From Bacteroidales bacterium UBA6828 (GTDB lineage: Bacteria > Bacteroidota > Bacteroidia > Bacteroidales > Paludibacteraceae): 34,338 bases of DNA. Location: positions 1-34,338 of the forward strand of contig DKEG01000012.1 in assembly GCA_002452095.1 (NCBI GenBank), given 5' to 3'. Numbering within the stretch: the stretch's first letter is position 1; each line of letters begins with the position of its first letter. The position numbers and the translations under genes were made by a program. Shown piece after piece: positions 6,969 through 17,582 of the stretch. The notes under the pieces were generated by a model that did not search any database, was not told the DNA's origin, and worked only from the letters and a program-made list of their open reading frames with translations.

Positions 6969-9900
6969 TTTTTCTGAAACGTTTAACCTGTATATTGCTT
7001 TTGTGCGCCCCGATGATACTATGGGCGCAACAGCGTCAGCCGCTTGTTCCGAGCAAGCGGAACGACCGTCGTATGGCAGAGCAGGCGGCACAACAAGCCG
7101 CCCGGCAACAGACTGCACAGACCCCCGAGGAGGTGGAAACCATTCCCGCCGAGACGGCTATGGCGGACAGTGCCATCTGGGCACCTGTACAGGTGCAGCA
7201 ACTGGGAGCGGACAACTATGAGCAACTTACCGCCCCCAAGAGCAGTCTTGACCTGAATAACCCTGCGAACATCACGACAACGGTGGATTATGAGCCCAAT
7301 ACGGGGTATTATGTGATACATACCAAGATAGGCGATGTGGATGTGGCAACGCCCTATCTGATGACCGATGCCGAGTACAAAGCCTACACCGAGCAGAAAC
7401 TGATGCACGCCTATTGGCAGCAGAAAATCAGCGAAGTGGAGCATAACAATGAGAAGAAATTCGACATCACCGATATGAAGTTCAATATCGGTCCGGCGGA
7501 CAAGGTCTTCGGCCCCGGCGGTGTGCAACTCAAGATGCAAGGTTCGGCGGAGTTGCTGTTCGGCTTCAAGCACCAGTACATAGAGAACCCGAGTCTGACG
7601 CTGCGGGCGAGAAACAATAATATCTTCGATTTCGACGAGAAGATACAGGTGAACGTGAACGGCAAGGTGGGTGAGAAACTCAACTTCAATATGAACTACA
7701 ACACCGAAGCCAGTTTCTCGTTCGACCAGCAGAACCTCAAACTTGCCTACAAAGGGCAGGAGGACGACATTATCCAGTCGATTGAGGCGGGTAATGTAAC
7801 GATGGATTTGAACTCAAGTCTGATACGCGGCAGCCAGGCTCTGTTCGGTATCAAGACAAATCTGAAATTCGGTAAGTTCCGCATACAGGCATTGGTGAGC
7901 CAGCAGAACTCGGAGAGTCAGACGGTGAGTTCGAAGGGCGGTGCACAGATGACCAAGTTTGACGTATCGGGCGACAACTACGACGAGAACCGCCACTTCT
8001 TCCTCAGTTATTTCTTCCGAGACCAATACGAGAGTGCTATGGCGACGGCACCCTATATCGCCAGCGGCGTAACCATCAACAAGATAGAGGTTTGGGTTAC
8101 CAACAAACGCGGCAACTACGACCAAGCCCGTAATATCATTGCCTTTACCGACCTCGGCGAGACCAATGCACATATCCTTAACCATACGTGGGTGGCGAAT
8201 GCCACGCAAGTGCCGGACAACAAGACCAATGACTTGTACAACATTGTTCGCAACCGTCCCGATATACGCGATATACAGCAGACTTCGCAGGCGTTGTCGG
8301 ATCTGGAGGGAGGAGACGACTTCGAGAAAGTGGAGTCGGCACGTCTGCTGTCATCGAGCGAATATACGCTCAATACTGCTCTCGGTTTTATCTCCTTGCG
8401 CTCTGCGCTCAACCAGGACGAGGTGCTGGCGGTGGCGTACGAATATACCTACGGAGGTCAGGTCTATCAGGTAGGTGAGTTTTCCACCGATGCGAGCGAC
8501 GAACTGCGTGCGCCCAATGCGCTGATACTGAAACTGCTGAAGAGTACTTCCAATGCGCCGATGAAGAAAAATGCAGGTACGTGGGACTTGATGATGAAAA
8601 ATATCTACTCCCTCGGGGCGAGCAGTATCTCGTCGGATAAATTCGAGTTGTATATCACCTACCGCAACGACTCGGTGGGCACAGATATGCAGTACCTGAC
8701 TGAGGGGGCAGTAGCGGGCAAACAACTGCTGCGCGTGATGAACCTCGACCGACTGGACAGCAAGAACAACCCGTATCCCGATGGCAAGTTCGACTATATC
8801 GAGAATATGACCGTCTATTCGGGCAACGGACGGGTGATCTTCCCTGTGTTGGAGCCTTTCGGCAGCCATCTGCGCAATGCCATAGGCAACAATGCCATTG
8901 CGGACAAGTATGTATTCCAAGAACTGTATGACTCAACGCTTGTGGTAGCGCAGGAGATGTCAGAGAAAAACAAGTTCCACCTGACAGGTAAGTACAAAGG
9001 CACAAGCGGCAGCGAGATACGGCTCAATGCGATGAATGTGCCGCGCGGTAGCGTTACCGTTACGGCAGGTGGTGCTACACTGATTGAGAATGTGGACTAT
9101 ACCGTGGACTATACAATGGGAACGGTTACGATACTCAACCAGTCCATTCTTGAGTCGGGTACGAATGTTGATGTGAAGTTGGAGAACCAATCCACATTCT
9201 CCATGCAGCGCAAGAGCCTGTTTGGGGCGCATTTGGAGTATGAGTTCAACCCTGATCTGGTTATCGGCGGAACGATTATGCACTTGCGCGAACGCCCGCT
9301 GACCACCAAGGTGAATACGGGTAGCGAGCCGCTGGCGAACACAATATGGGGTGTGAACGGCAGTTGGAAGACCGAGATGCAGTGGCTCACCAATGCCATT
9401 GACAAGATACCGTGGATTTCGGCTTCTACACCCTCCACGTTCCAAGTGAATGCCGAGTTTGCACACCTGATACCGGGGCATACACGCGATGTCGGTTCGG
9501 TGGGTACCTCGTACATCGATGATTTCGAGTCCACAACAACGAACATAGATGTCCATTATCCGAGTTACTGGTTCCTCGCCTCTACGCCGAGTCCGTTTGA
9601 GGAATCGAAACTGAGCGACAATATCGAGTATGGCAAGAACCGTGCGCTTCTGGCGTGGTACACGGTGGATCCTCTGCTGGTCTACCCGCAGACCAATACT
9701 CCGCAGCACCTCAAGAACGACCCCGATGCGATGTCTGACCATCGTGTGCGTATCGTTTATGAAAAAGAGATTTATCCCAGCAAAGAACAGGTGGCGAATG
9801 CGGATACCAAGATGAGCATTCTCAATCTGAGTTTTTATCCGGAGGAGCGCGGTCCGTACAACATTGTAGCAAGCGAGATAGACCCTGCTACGGGTAAACT

Positions 9901-12900
9901 CAGGGACCCGAAGAAACGCTGGGGCGGTATGATGCGCAAATTGGATAACACCGACTTCGAGAAATCGAATATCGAGTATATCGAGTTCTGGTTGATGGAC
10001 CCCGCGCTGACCAACCCTGACGGGTATGAGGGCGAGATGTATATCAACCTTGGAGACATATCCGAGGACATTCTGCACGACGGCAAGAAATCGTTTGAGC
10101 ATGGTCTTCCCATCTCGGACAACGATGTCAACAGCGTGGATACCACGGTCTGGGGGCGTGTGCCGCGTACCAACTCTACTGTTACCGCTTTTTCCAACGA
10201 GACGGGTGCCCGTGCCAAACAGGATGTCGGTCTCAATGGTTTGAGCACGGCGGACGAGATGAACTATGGCGCATACAAAACCTATATAGAGACCCTGCGC
10301 AACACCGTGTCGGCAGATGTGCTGGCGGCTTGGAATATGGACGCATTCTCTCCGCTCAACGACCCTGCCGGTGATAATTTCCACTACTATCGCGGCACGG
10401 ACTTTGACCGGCAGGAGGTGTCTGTTCTCGACCGGTACAAGCATTATAACGGTACGGAGGGGAACTCGCCCGATACCGAATCACAGACCGAGAGTTACGG
10501 AACCGCCTCTACCTTGCAACCGGATATAGAAGACATCAACGGCGACAATACCCTCAACGAGTATGAGAAGTATTTCCAGTACAAAGTGCTGCTCCGTCCC
10601 GATATGATGGAGGTAGGTCGCCAGCATATCACGGAGAAGAAAGTGGTAAATGTCAAACTGCGCAATGGTTCGACAGAAGATGTAACATGGTACCAGTTCA
10701 AGATACCCTTGCGCGGCGACAGCAGCGATGTGCAGACGGTCGGTTCTATTCGTAATTTCAAGTCGATACGTTTTATGCGTATCTATCTGACGGGTTGCTC
10801 CCATGAGACGCACCTTCGTTTGGCTACCCTCGATCTGGTACGCGGCGAATGGCGCAACTACACCAAGACCCTCCACCCGCTCGGCGCACCTGTCAATACC
10901 GGTGCGCAACTCAATGTACAGGCGGTGAATATAGAGGAAAACTCGAGCCGTACGCCTGTCAACTACGTACTGCCACCGGGTATCAGCCGCCAGACCGATC
11001 CCGGACAAGCAACGCTCATACCGCTCAATGAGCAGGCGATGGTGCTGCGTGTTACCAACCTGAGTCCGAAAGATGCGCGTGCCGTATATAAGAACACCGG
11101 CTACGATATGCGCAACTACAAGAATCTGCAGATGTTTGTACATGCAGAGAAGATGGAGAATATCGATCCCGACTTGCAAGACGGCGATCTGAGTTGCTTT
11201 ATCCGTTTGGGTACCGACCTGAAGAACAACTACTACGAGTACGAGATACCGCTCCACCTGACCGAAGCGAGCTTGTACAGCAGCGATAACGAGACCGACC
11301 GTTGGAAAGTATGGCCGCAGGACAATATGTTCGATTTCCCGTTCTCGGTGCTGACCAATGCCAAGACCGCACGCAACAAAGCCAAGCGGGCGGGCAATAC
11401 CGATGTGGGCAACAATATACCTTATATAGTATATGACGATGCGAACGGTAAGCCGCAGAACAAGATAACCGTACTCGGCAACCCGACGCTGGAGGACGTG
11501 GAGTGCATTATGATCGGTGTACGTAACTCGGGTACGCACGATGCGTCGGGCGAGATATGGGTGAACGAACTGCGCCTGAGTGAGTTTAACGAGCAGGGTG
11601 GTGTGGCAGCCATGGCGAATGCAGCATTGTCGGTAAGCGACATTGCGCAACTGAACGTAGCGGGGCGGTTGGAGACGGCGGGTTACGGTTCGATAGAGTC
11701 GAATGTGCTTGACCGTAATATGGACAATATCTACCGGTTGTCGGTCAGTGCCGCTCTCGAGGCAGGACGTCTGTTCCCCGAGAAAGCGAAGATACAGATG
11801 CCGCTCTATGTGTCGTATTCCAACGAGACGCTGTCGCCCGACTACGACCCGCTTGATACCGATATCAAACTCAAGGAGACCCTCGATACCTATGACGAAA
11901 AGGAGCAGCGTGATTCTATCCGCACGATGTCGAATACCGTACAGGAATCCACCTCGTTCTCGGTAACGAATATGAAGGTGAACATCAAGTCGAAGAAACG
12001 CGATATGTTCTACGACCCTGCCAACTTCTCCATTTCCGCTTCGTACAACAAACAGAACGAGCATACCCCCGAGATGGAAAAGAATGTAACCACCGATCAC
12101 AAAGGTTCGTTCAACTATGCTTACTCGTTCAACCCGCAGCCGTGGGAACCATTCAAGAAAGTACAGAAAGTGCAAAAGGTGAAGTTCCTCAAAGAGATGA
12201 ATTTCTATTACCTGCCGCAGTCGTGGGCGTTCTCGACCAATATGCACCGTACGTTCTCGCATATGAAGATGCGCGACTTGACTGCCTCGGCGGGTGACCG
12301 GATGGATTTGACCTTCTCCAAGGACTTTACGTGGGATCGTAATTTCGATTTCAAATACGACCTGACAAAGAATATGAAGTTCTCGTTCCAGTCGGCGATG
12401 AATTCTACTATTGACGAGGGCTACTATGCACCCGAGATACTGCGCGACTATGCTTTTACCAATGACTACTACGAGGCATGGCGCGATACCATACAGCACA
12501 GCCTGGCGAAATGGGGTTCACCATATACCTACCAGCAGGTCTTTACGGCAAGTTGGAACGTGCCGCTCAACCGTATCCCCTACCTCGAAGCCCTGTCTGC
12601 CAACGCCTCGTATAATGCAACCTACAACTGGGCACGCACGGCGCAAACCACAGCCGATACCGATCTGGGCAATACGATCTCCTCGCTCCAGTCGTGGCAG
12701 GTGGACGGCGGTGTCAATTTTGAGACACTCTACGGCAAGTCAAAGTACTGGAAGCAGATGACGCAACTCTACACCCGCCGTCAGACCCGCCGTGCGTTCC
12801 GTCCGAAGACCTATTCCGAAACCATCAAAGCCGAGAAAGGAAAGACTATAGAGATAACCCACCGCCTCAACTCCGAAACGCTCACTGTCACGGCAACCGA

Positions 12901-14473
12901 TAGCGCAGGACACCGCATACCGGTATCGTTCAAACCAAGTGGCAACACCAAGGTGAAGATAACGCCGAAAGCCGATTGTGAGGCAATGGTGCTGACCGTT
13001 ACCACCAAAGATCCGAACCAACGTACGCCTGCACAGGTGGCGGGCGATATGTTCGCCTATATCGGAACGATGTTCCGTCGCGTGCAGGTGACCTACCGCG
13101 AGACCAACTCTATGACCGTGCCGGGCTTCAACCCCGAGGCGGGCTTTATGGGACAACGACGCACGGACGGACTCTATGCGCCGGGCTTTGATTTCGCATT
13201 CGGTTTTGTGCCGACCGACTTTGTCAACCATGCCAAAGAGAACGGCTGGCTGTCGGGCGATACGGCGGTGGTACAACCCGCCACCCGCGCCTATACGAGC
13301 GATTTTGATCTCAAACTGACCCTCGAGCCGCTGCCAGGACTGAAGATACAGGTGAACGGCAAACGCTATTACGCCAACTCGACCTCTATCATCTACTCTT
13401 ACGACCGGTTGCAGGAGAATATGACAGGGTCGTTCAATATCACGCAGGTGGCTATCGGTACGGCATTCAGCAAGATCGGCACGCAGGAGGACAACTTTGC
13501 CAATGCTACGTATGACCAATTCCTGCAAAACCTCGATGTGATGCAGGGGCGTGTGCAGGCGCAGTACGACGGTGTCCGCTATCCGACTACGGGCTTTATG
13601 AAAGGCATACTCCCGGGCGGACAGGTATATAATCCGACAAATGGTGCGGTGGCAAAGAACTCCGCCGATGTACTCGTACCTGCTTTCCTGGCAGCCTACA
13701 CGGGACGCAGTGCCAACACGATGAACCTCAATCCGTTCTTGAGTATCCTGCGCGTGCTGCCCAACTGGTCGGTTACATACGATGGTCTGGGCAAACTGCC
13801 ATGGATGCGCGACCATTTCCGCTCCGTTACGCTCACCCACGCCTACACGTGCAAGTACTCTATCGGCAGTTATGGCAGTTACTCCACATGGGTGCCGCTC
13901 GACGGACAAACGGATAAAACGATCGGTTTCGTGCGTGATGTTACTACCGATATGCCCGTACCATCGTCGGCATACGACATATCCAATGTGTCGCTTACGG
14001 AGGCGTTCTCGCCGCTTATCGGACTGAATCTCTCAATGAAGAACTCGCTTTCGTGTAAGTTCGAGTACCGCAAGCAGCGCAACCTTGCCCTCAATGTAAC
14101 CTCTGTGCAACTGACCGAAGGACACACCAACGAGTTCGTTATCGGCGGCGGCTATACAATCAAGAACCTTAGTTTCATCACCAAGAAGAAGGATGGCGGG
14201 CAGAAGAAGGTCAGCAACGATTTGAAACTCAATGTGGATATTTCGTACAAAGATATCAAGACGCTGTTGCGCAAAGTAGAAGAGGGAATTACGCAGGCAT
14301 CGAGCGGCAACAAGGTGTTTGCTATCAAGATAAGTGCCGATTATGTGCTGTCGCAGAAGATCAATCTCCAACTGTTCTACGACCACCAGGGTACTACCCC
14401 GCTTATCTCGTCCTCTTACCCGATCAAAGCGGACAACGTGGGTATCAATATCAAACTGATGCTCACGCGGTAA
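6965..14473 (+). CDS. sprA: SprA, type IX secretion system outer-membrane translocon
   Basis: 2502 residues, the size expected for SprA (SOV in Porphyromonas), the giant 36-strand beta-barrel that forms the type IX secretion pore in the outer membrane and is needed for gliding in motile species. The start is TTG at 6965, overlapping the ruvA stop as TTGA. It yields a signal peptide (FLKRLTCILLLCAP, then MILWAQ) with cleavage after about residue 21. Recognisable family blocks are NFNMNYNTEASFSFDQQNLKL, split here as NFNMNYNTEASF and SFDQQNLKL, then TSYIDDFEST, RWGGMMRKLDNTDFE, GEIWVNELRLSEF and a Tyr/Asn-rich C-terminal barrel ending VGINIKLMLTR. No frameshift is seen. Its presence implies that the organism has a type IX system, although no cargo C-terminal sorting domain was identified in this window. 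Confidence 0.95.
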   Translation: MIFLKRLTCILLLCAPMILWAQQRQPLVPSKRNDRRMAEQAAQQAARQQTAQTPEEVETIPAETAMADSAIWAPVQVQQLGADNYEQLTAPKSSLDLNNPANITTTVDYEPNTGYYVIHTKIGDVDVATPYLMTDAEYKAYTEQKLMHAYWQQKISEVEHNNEKKFDITDMKFNIGPADKVFGPGGVQLKMQGSAELLFGFKHQYIENPSLTLRARNNNIFDFDEKIQVNVNGKVGEKLNFNMNYNTEASFSFDQQNLKLAYKGQEDDIIQSIEAGNVTMDLNSSLIRGSQALFGIKTNLKFGKFRIQALVSQQNSESQTVSSKGGAQMTKFDVSGDNYDENRHFFLSYFFRDQYESAMATAPYIASGVTINKIEVWVTNKRGNYDQARNIIAFTDLGETNAHILNHTWVANATQVPDNKTNDLYNIVRNRPDIRDIQQTSQALSDLEGGDDFEKVESARLLSSSEYTLNTALGFISLRSALNQDEVLAVAYEYTYGGQVYQVGEFSTDASDELRAPNALILKLLKSTSNAPMKKNAGTWDLMMKNIYSLGASSISSDKFELYITYRNDSVGTDMQYLTEGAVAGKQLLRVMNLDRLDSKNNPYPDGKFDYIENMTVYSGNGRVIFPVLEPFGSHLRNAIGNNAIADKYVFQELYDSTLVVAQEMSEKNKFHLTGKYKGTSGSEIRLNAMNVPRGSVTVTAGGATLIENVDYTVDYTMGTVTILNQSILESGTNVDVKLENQSTFSMQRKSLFGAHLEYEFNPDLVIGGTIMHLRERPLTTKVNTGSEPLANTIWGVNGSWKTEMQWLTNAIDKIPWISASTPSTFQVNAEFAHLIPGHTRDVGSVGTSYIDDFESTTTNIDVHYPSYWFLASTPSPFEESKLSDNIEYGKNRALLAWYTVDPLLVYPQTNTPQHLKNDPDAMSDHRVRIVYEKEIYPSKEQVANADTKMSILNLSFYPEERGPYNIVASEIDPATGKLRDPKKRWGGMMRKLDNTDFEKSNIEYIEFWLMDPALTNPDGYEGEMYINLGDISEDILHDGKKSFEHGLPISDNDVNSVDTTVWGRVPRTNSTVTAFSNETGARAKQDVGLNGLSTADEMNYGAYKTYIETLRNTVSADVLAAWNMDAFSPLNDPAGDNFHYYRGTDFDRQEVSVLDRYKHYNGTEGNSPDTESQTESYGTASTLQPDIEDINGDNTLNEYEKYFQYKVLLRPDMMEVGRQHITEKKVVNVKLRNGSTEDVTWYQFKIPLRGDSSDVQTVGSIRNFKSIRFMRIYLTGCSHETHLRLATLDLVRGEWRNYTKTLHPLGAPVNTGAQLNVQAVNIEENSSRTPVNYVLPPGISRQTDPGQATLIPLNEQAMVLRVTNLSPKDARAVYKNTGYDMRNYKNLQMFVHAEKMENIDPDLQDGDLSCFIRLGTDLKNNYYEYEIPLHLTEASLYSSDNETDRWKVWPQDNMFDFPFSVLTNAKTARNKAKRAGNTDVGNNIPYIVYDDANGKPQNKITVLGNPTLEDVECIMIGVRNSGTHDASGEIWVNELRLSEFNEQGGVAAMANAALSVSDIAQLNVAGRLETAGYGSIESNVLDRNMDNIYRLSVSAALEAGRLFPEKAKIQMPLYVSYSNETLSPDYDPLDTDIKLKETLDTYDEKEQRDSIRTMSNTVQESTSFSVTNMKVNIKSKKRDMFYDPANFSISASYNKQNEHTPEMEKNVTTDHKGSFNYAYSFNPQPWEPFKKVQKVQKVKFLKEMNFYYLPQSWAFSTNMHRTFSHMKMRDLTASAGDRMDLTFSKDFTWDRNFDFKYDLTKNMKFSFQSAMNSTIDEGYYAPEILRDYAFTNDYYEAWRDTIQHSLAKWGSPYTYQQVFTASWNVPLNRIPYLEALSANASYNATYNWARTAQTTADTDLGNTISSLQSWQVDGGVNFETLYGKSKYWKQMTQLYTRRQTRRAFRPKTYSETIKAEKGKTIEITHRLNSETLTVTATDSAGHRIPVSFKPSGNTKVKITPKADCEAMVLTVTTKDPNQRTPAQVAGDMFAYIGTMFRRVQVTYRETNSMTVPGFNPEAGFMGQRRTDGLYAPGFDFAFGFVPTDFVNHAKENGWLSGDTAVVQPATRAYTSDFDLKLTLEPLPGLKIQVNGKRYYANSTSIIYSYDRLQENMTGSFNITQVAIGTAFSKIGTQEDNFANATYDQFLQNLDVMQGRVQAQYDGVRYPTTGFMKGILPGGQVYNPTNGAVAKNSADVLVPAFLAAYTGRSANTMNLNPFLSILRVLPNWSVTYDGLGKLPWMRDHFRSVTLTHAYTCKYSIGSYGSYSTWVPLDGQTDKTIGFVRDVTTDMPVPSSAYDISNVSLTEAFSPLIGLNLSMKNSLSCKFEYRKQRNLALNVTSVQLTEGHTNEFVIGGGYTIKNLSFITKKKDGGQKKVSNDLKLNVDISYKDIKTLLRKVEEGITQASSGNKVFAIKISADYVLSQKINLQLFYDHQGTTPLISSSYPIKADNVGINIKLMLTR

Positions 14474-14492
14474 TCTCAATGCATAATTTGTG

Positions 14493-14996
14493 ATGTTTAA
14501 GGTTGGTATCATAGGTCCGGAATCCACGGGGAAATCCACGTTGGCGCAGCAGTTGGCACAACAATATAATGGTATCTATGTTCCTGAGTTTGCGCGGGAA
14601 TATGTGGAGCAGTTGGGTAGGAATTATACCTACGATGACGTGTGCGCCATTGCACGGCATCAGATAGAGCAACTGAAAACCTACGCAGACAATACGGACG
14701 ACGGTGTCGTTTTCTTTGATACCGAACTGATTATCACCCGTGTGTGGTTTGACTATTGCTACGGCAGTACCCCCGATTGGGTGCTGGAGGCGATGAAACA
14801 ATACAAACCCGATGTGTATCTGTTGTTGTATCCCGACCTTGCGTGGGTGGAAGACCCTGTCCGCGAGAACGGCGGTGAGGTGATCCGTCTCGAACTGTTC
14901 CACCGCTACGAGCAGGAAATACAAGCCCTTGCCGTTCCCTATTATATCATTCGCCATACTGCCGACGGCGGTATTTTCGCCACCAAGATGGTTTAA
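14493..14996 (+). CDS. NadR-like P-loop ATPase/kinase (AAA_28 type)
   Basis: 167 residues. The Walker A motif GPESTGKST lies at about residues 8-16, followed by YVPEFAREYVEQLG and a Walker B-like VVFFDTELIIT. This layout matches the nicotinamide riboside kinase domain of NadR and the AAA_28 family, often annotated simply as ATPase in Bacteroidota. The adenylyltransferase and DNA-binding domains of full NadR are absent, so NAD salvage is possible but not shown. An in-frame GTG directly precedes the ATG; the ATG was chosen. The stop overlaps the next start by one base (TAATG), so it is probably cotranscribed with the downstream barrel gene. Confidence 0.8.
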   Translation: MFKVGIIGPESTGKSTLAQQLAQQYNGIYVPEFAREYVEQLGRNYTYDDVCAIARHQIEQLKTYADNTDDGVVFFDTELIITRVWFDYCYGSTPDWVLEAMKQYKPDVYLLLYPDLAWVEDPVRENGGEVIRLELFHRYEQEIQALAVPYYIIRHTADGGIFATKMV

Positions 14997-16876
14997 TGCT
15001 CAATCTTCATTCTCTTTTGTCCCGTTTGTTGTCTATATGGTTGTGTCTGTTGGGTGCGGTTGCCGTATATGCAGGAGACAGGGAATGGTTGGAGAATGTG
15101 ATCGGCGATGTGTATGAGCAACTCACGGAGGTCGGAGCAGTGGATTATGAGGAACTGCAAGAAGACTTGTCGGACTTGGCGGCACACCCGCTCAACCTGA
15201 ATGCCGCACGTGCGGAAGACTTGGAACGGTTGCGCTTCCTGAATGATACGCAGATAGATGCTATCCTTCTCTATGTCTATCAGCACCCGATGCAGGATGT
15301 GGCGGAACTGCAATTGATCCCTTGTCTGCAAGACTATGACATACGCAACCTGCGGGCGTTTGTGTATGTGGCACCCGTTGAAGGCTCCAACCGGCTGAAT
15401 CCGCACGAAGTATTCCGCTATGCGAAACATGAGATAACCGCCCGCATAGATGCTCGCAATGCGGAAAACTATGAGGGCGACCCGATATTCGTGCAGACCC
15501 GATATAAGTTCAACTACCGGAATCGGGTGCAGTTTGGTTTGAACTTACGCCGCCCCGCAGGCGGGCAAGCCGCCGATTTGGAGTATGGGGGCTACGTGCA
15601 ACTCAACGATATAGGCTTCGTGCGCACGGTGGTAGCAGGAAATTATCAAGCCTCTTTCGGGCAGGGACTGGTGCTTGCCGATGCGTTTCATACAGGCAAA
15701 TCGGCGTATGTGCTCAATGCGGGTAACAGGACGGAGGGGCTGCGCAAATACAGCGGAGTGGACGGCAGTGGATTGCACGGAGCGGGAACCACGTTGGCGT
15801 GGAAAACAGGGAATGTGCATATCGGCTGGTCGGCACTCTATTCTCTGCAAAAGACGCGCGACAGTGTGCGTCATCATATTCTCGGAACCAACATAACGAT
15901 ACGCTACCGGCGTCTGAAAATAGGGGTTACCGCTGTGGAAAACCTTTATTCGGATTCGGTGTATCCGTATCGCAATATGCGTTACAATGCACACTATTTC
16001 CGAGGCAGACGGCAGGCAGTACTGGGAGTGAATTTCCGATACAACTACGGGCTCTTTGATGTGTTCGGCGAAGTGGCAGCAGCGCAAAACAGGCACTGGG
16101 GTGCAGGGGTGGAGATAGGCAGTCGTGTTACGCCTGTGCAAGGTGTGGGATTGCTGTTGCTCTACCGCTACTACTCGCCGTGGTTCGACAATACATTGGG
16201 GTATGCGTTCTCTGAGACCTCGCGGCTGAATGACGAAAACGGAGCCTATATCGGCATAGAGATTACCCGGTTGAGGCATTGGCGATGGTCGGTTTATGGT
16301 GATGTGTTCCGCTTTGCAGGTGTCAAATATGGTATCCCTTATGCTCCCTCATTGGGCTATGATGCTATGGCGGAAACGGCGTATATGCCAAATGACCAAT
16401 GGAATATGAATCTTCGTCTGCGGGCAAGAGAGAAAGCCAAACGCGGGACATATAGTGTACGTTATCAGTTCAATTGGTCGGATAGCGGCTGGCGGCTGCG
16501 GACGCAAGCCGATGCCAATATGGTTTGCGATAGTGTGCGGGCATTCTCGTGGGGTGTAAGCATATACCAGGACGTGCAATATACGTTTGCAGCCCTGCCG
16601 CTTACGATACAAGTGCGATTGCAGGGGTTTGATGTCCGTAATTGGAATAATAGGATCTATAATTATGAGAATGACGTGTTGTATGGCTATTCCGTTCCTG
16701 CAGTCTATGGGCGCGGCGGAAGAGCCTATATTAATCTGCGCTGGCAGATTATCAAACAGTTAGGGCTGTACCTGCGTGTGAGCGAAACGGTCTATGGCAA
16801 AGAGTGGCGTGTGTCTCGGTCTTTGGCTGCGGCTACTCGAACCGATGTGCATCTGCTCTTGCGGGCAACGCTGTAA
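14996..16876 (+). CDS. Helix-hairpin-helix N-domain protein with a C-terminal outer-membrane barrel
   Basis: 626 residues with a signal peptide (LLSIWLCLLGAVAVYAG). Residues of about 45-130 resemble ComEA-type helix-hairpin-helix repeats: HPLNLNAARAEDLERLRFL, then HPMQDVAELQLIPCLQDYD. From about residue 145 the sequence alternates aromatic and polar residues, with many GxxxR/Y strand patterns typical of an outer-membrane beta-barrel (YKFNYRNRVQFGLNLRRP). Proteins of this architecture are common in Bacteroidota, but their role is not established. The export signal argues against a cytosolic DNA function for the hairpin motifs. It converges on recO with one base between the stops. Confidence 0.8.
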   Translation: MLNLHSLLSRLLSIWLCLLGAVAVYAGDREWLENVIGDVYEQLTEVGAVDYEELQEDLSDLAAHPLNLNAARAEDLERLRFLNDTQIDAILLYVYQHPMQDVAELQLIPCLQDYDIRNLRAFVYVAPVEGSNRLNPHEVFRYAKHEITARIDARNAENYEGDPIFVQTRYKFNYRNRVQFGLNLRRPAGGQAADLEYGGYVQLNDIGFVRTVVAGNYQASFGQGLVLADAFHTGKSAYVLNAGNRTEGLRKYSGVDGSGLHGAGTTLAWKTGNVHIGWSALYSLQKTRDSVRHHILGTNITIRYRRLKIGVTAVENLYSDSVYPYRNMRYNAHYFRGRRQAVLGVNFRYNYGLFDVFGEVAAAQNRHWGAGVEIGSRVTPVQGVGLLLLYRYYSPWFDNTLGYAFSETSRLNDENGAYIGIEITRLRHWRWSVYGDVFRFAGVKYGIPYAPSLGYDAMAETAYMPNDQWNMNLRLRAREKAKRGTYSVRYQFNWSDSGWRLRTQADANMVCDSVRAFSWGVSIYQDVQYTFAALPLTIQVRLQGFDVRNWNNRIYNYENDVLYGYSVPAVYGRGGRAYINLRWQIIKQLGLYLRVSETVYGKEWRVSRSLAAATRTDVHLLLRATL

Positions 16877-16877
16877 A

Positions 16878-17471
16878 TCAGTCGAATAGTTCCATCAAAA
16901 CATCAAGAGAACGGGGAGACTGCCAGTCGTCTATCTGGTCGGCGAAGTAGTTGCAGAGGGCTTGCAGTTGCCGTTGCCGCTCCTGACGGGAAACGGGGAT
17001 TTGCAGCAATTCGGGGTGGGTCTCGGCATCAATACCAAAGCCCATCCGGGAAGCCAAACCGACCAAAAAGCGGATATGCAGGTTCTCGGGTTCGGATGTG
17101 GTGTCCAATTCCCGCGCAATGGCAGCAAGATAGTCGAACAGAGCAGAGTCTTCCATCGGGTGGCGCAGGGTGCGGAACAGCACTTCGGCAATAAAGATGG
17201 CTACGCTCTGCCGCTTGAGGTCGGTAGGCGTCCGGCGGGGAATATAGACAAGCCGTGCCTGCCGAAGGGTCTGGAACTGCCGGTTGGATTGTGTGTCGGC
17301 AGTCAGTTCCACCAGCGAAAGCGGGGCGTATTGTGCAGCACTTTTTTTCCTGCCGAGACCGTACACCATATAGTTCACGCGCCCGCCCGCGCACGTGAAA
17401 GCGTGGAGGATATGCGCCTTGTCGCTATACGGTTGCAGATTGAGTACGATGGCTTCGGTGGTGGTGAGCAT
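16878..17471 (-). CDS. recO: DNA repair protein RecO, short form
   Basis: 197 residues. RecO works with RecR to load RecA on single-stranded DNA. The N-terminal OB fold is clear (TEAIVLNLQPYSDKAHILHAFT, split here as TEAIVLNLQPY and SDKAHILHAFT, then GGRVNYMVYGLGRKKS). The helical region (SVAIFIAEVLFRTLRHP, then NLHIRFLVGLASRMGFGID) is present, and the ending SLDVLMELFD is typical of the family. It is shorter than the roughly 240 residues usual for the family: the part that in many RecO proteins holds a four-cysteine zinc site is missing between HPELLQI and RQRQLQALCNYF. A start further upstream is not needed. Confidence 0.9.
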   Translation of the reverse strand: MLTTTEAIVLNLQPYSDKAHILHAFTCAGGRVNYMVYGLGRKKSAAQYAPLSLVELTADTQSNRQFQTLRQARLVYIPRRTPTDLKRQSVAIFIAEVLFRTLRHPMEDSALFDYLAAIARELDTTSEPENLHIRFLVGLASRMGFGIDAETHPELLQIPVSRQERQRQLQALCNYFADQIDDWQSPRSLDVLMELFD

Positions 17472-17492
17472 ACGGAAAGCAGATTATACCTG

Positions 17493-17500
17493 CAAAAGTA
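17493..17500 (-). promoter_or_regulatory. Probable -7 box for recO
   Basis: The minus strand reads TACTTTTG about 22 bases before the recO start, matching TANNTTTG. No clear -33 TTTG is seen at the right distance, so this is a partial promoter match. Confidence 0.45.
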
Positions 17501-17551
17501 CAACAAAAAAACGAAATAAAGGCTATCTGTATGAAAAAATACGGTAAAAGT

Positions 17552-17582
17552 TTTGCTATATCGAAAAAAAGCAGTAATTTTG
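17552..17582 (+). promoter_or_regulatory. Promoter of rpmH, nearly identical to the tRNA promoter
   Basis: TTTG at 17552-17555, a 19-base spacer, then TAATTTTG at 17575-17582. The block from TTTTGCTAT to GTCGCTTTTCG matches the tRNA promoter at 64-94 almost base for base, including the discriminator. The rpmH leader is about 115 bases long. Confidence 0.85.

Noticed and set aside
8960..13909. Several long open frames antisense to sprA (8960-10444, 10481-12499, 12740-13909)
   Set aside because: They are shadows of sprA, which has a signal peptide and conserved family blocks over its full length; the antisense products are His/Arg/Val-rich without family resemblance.
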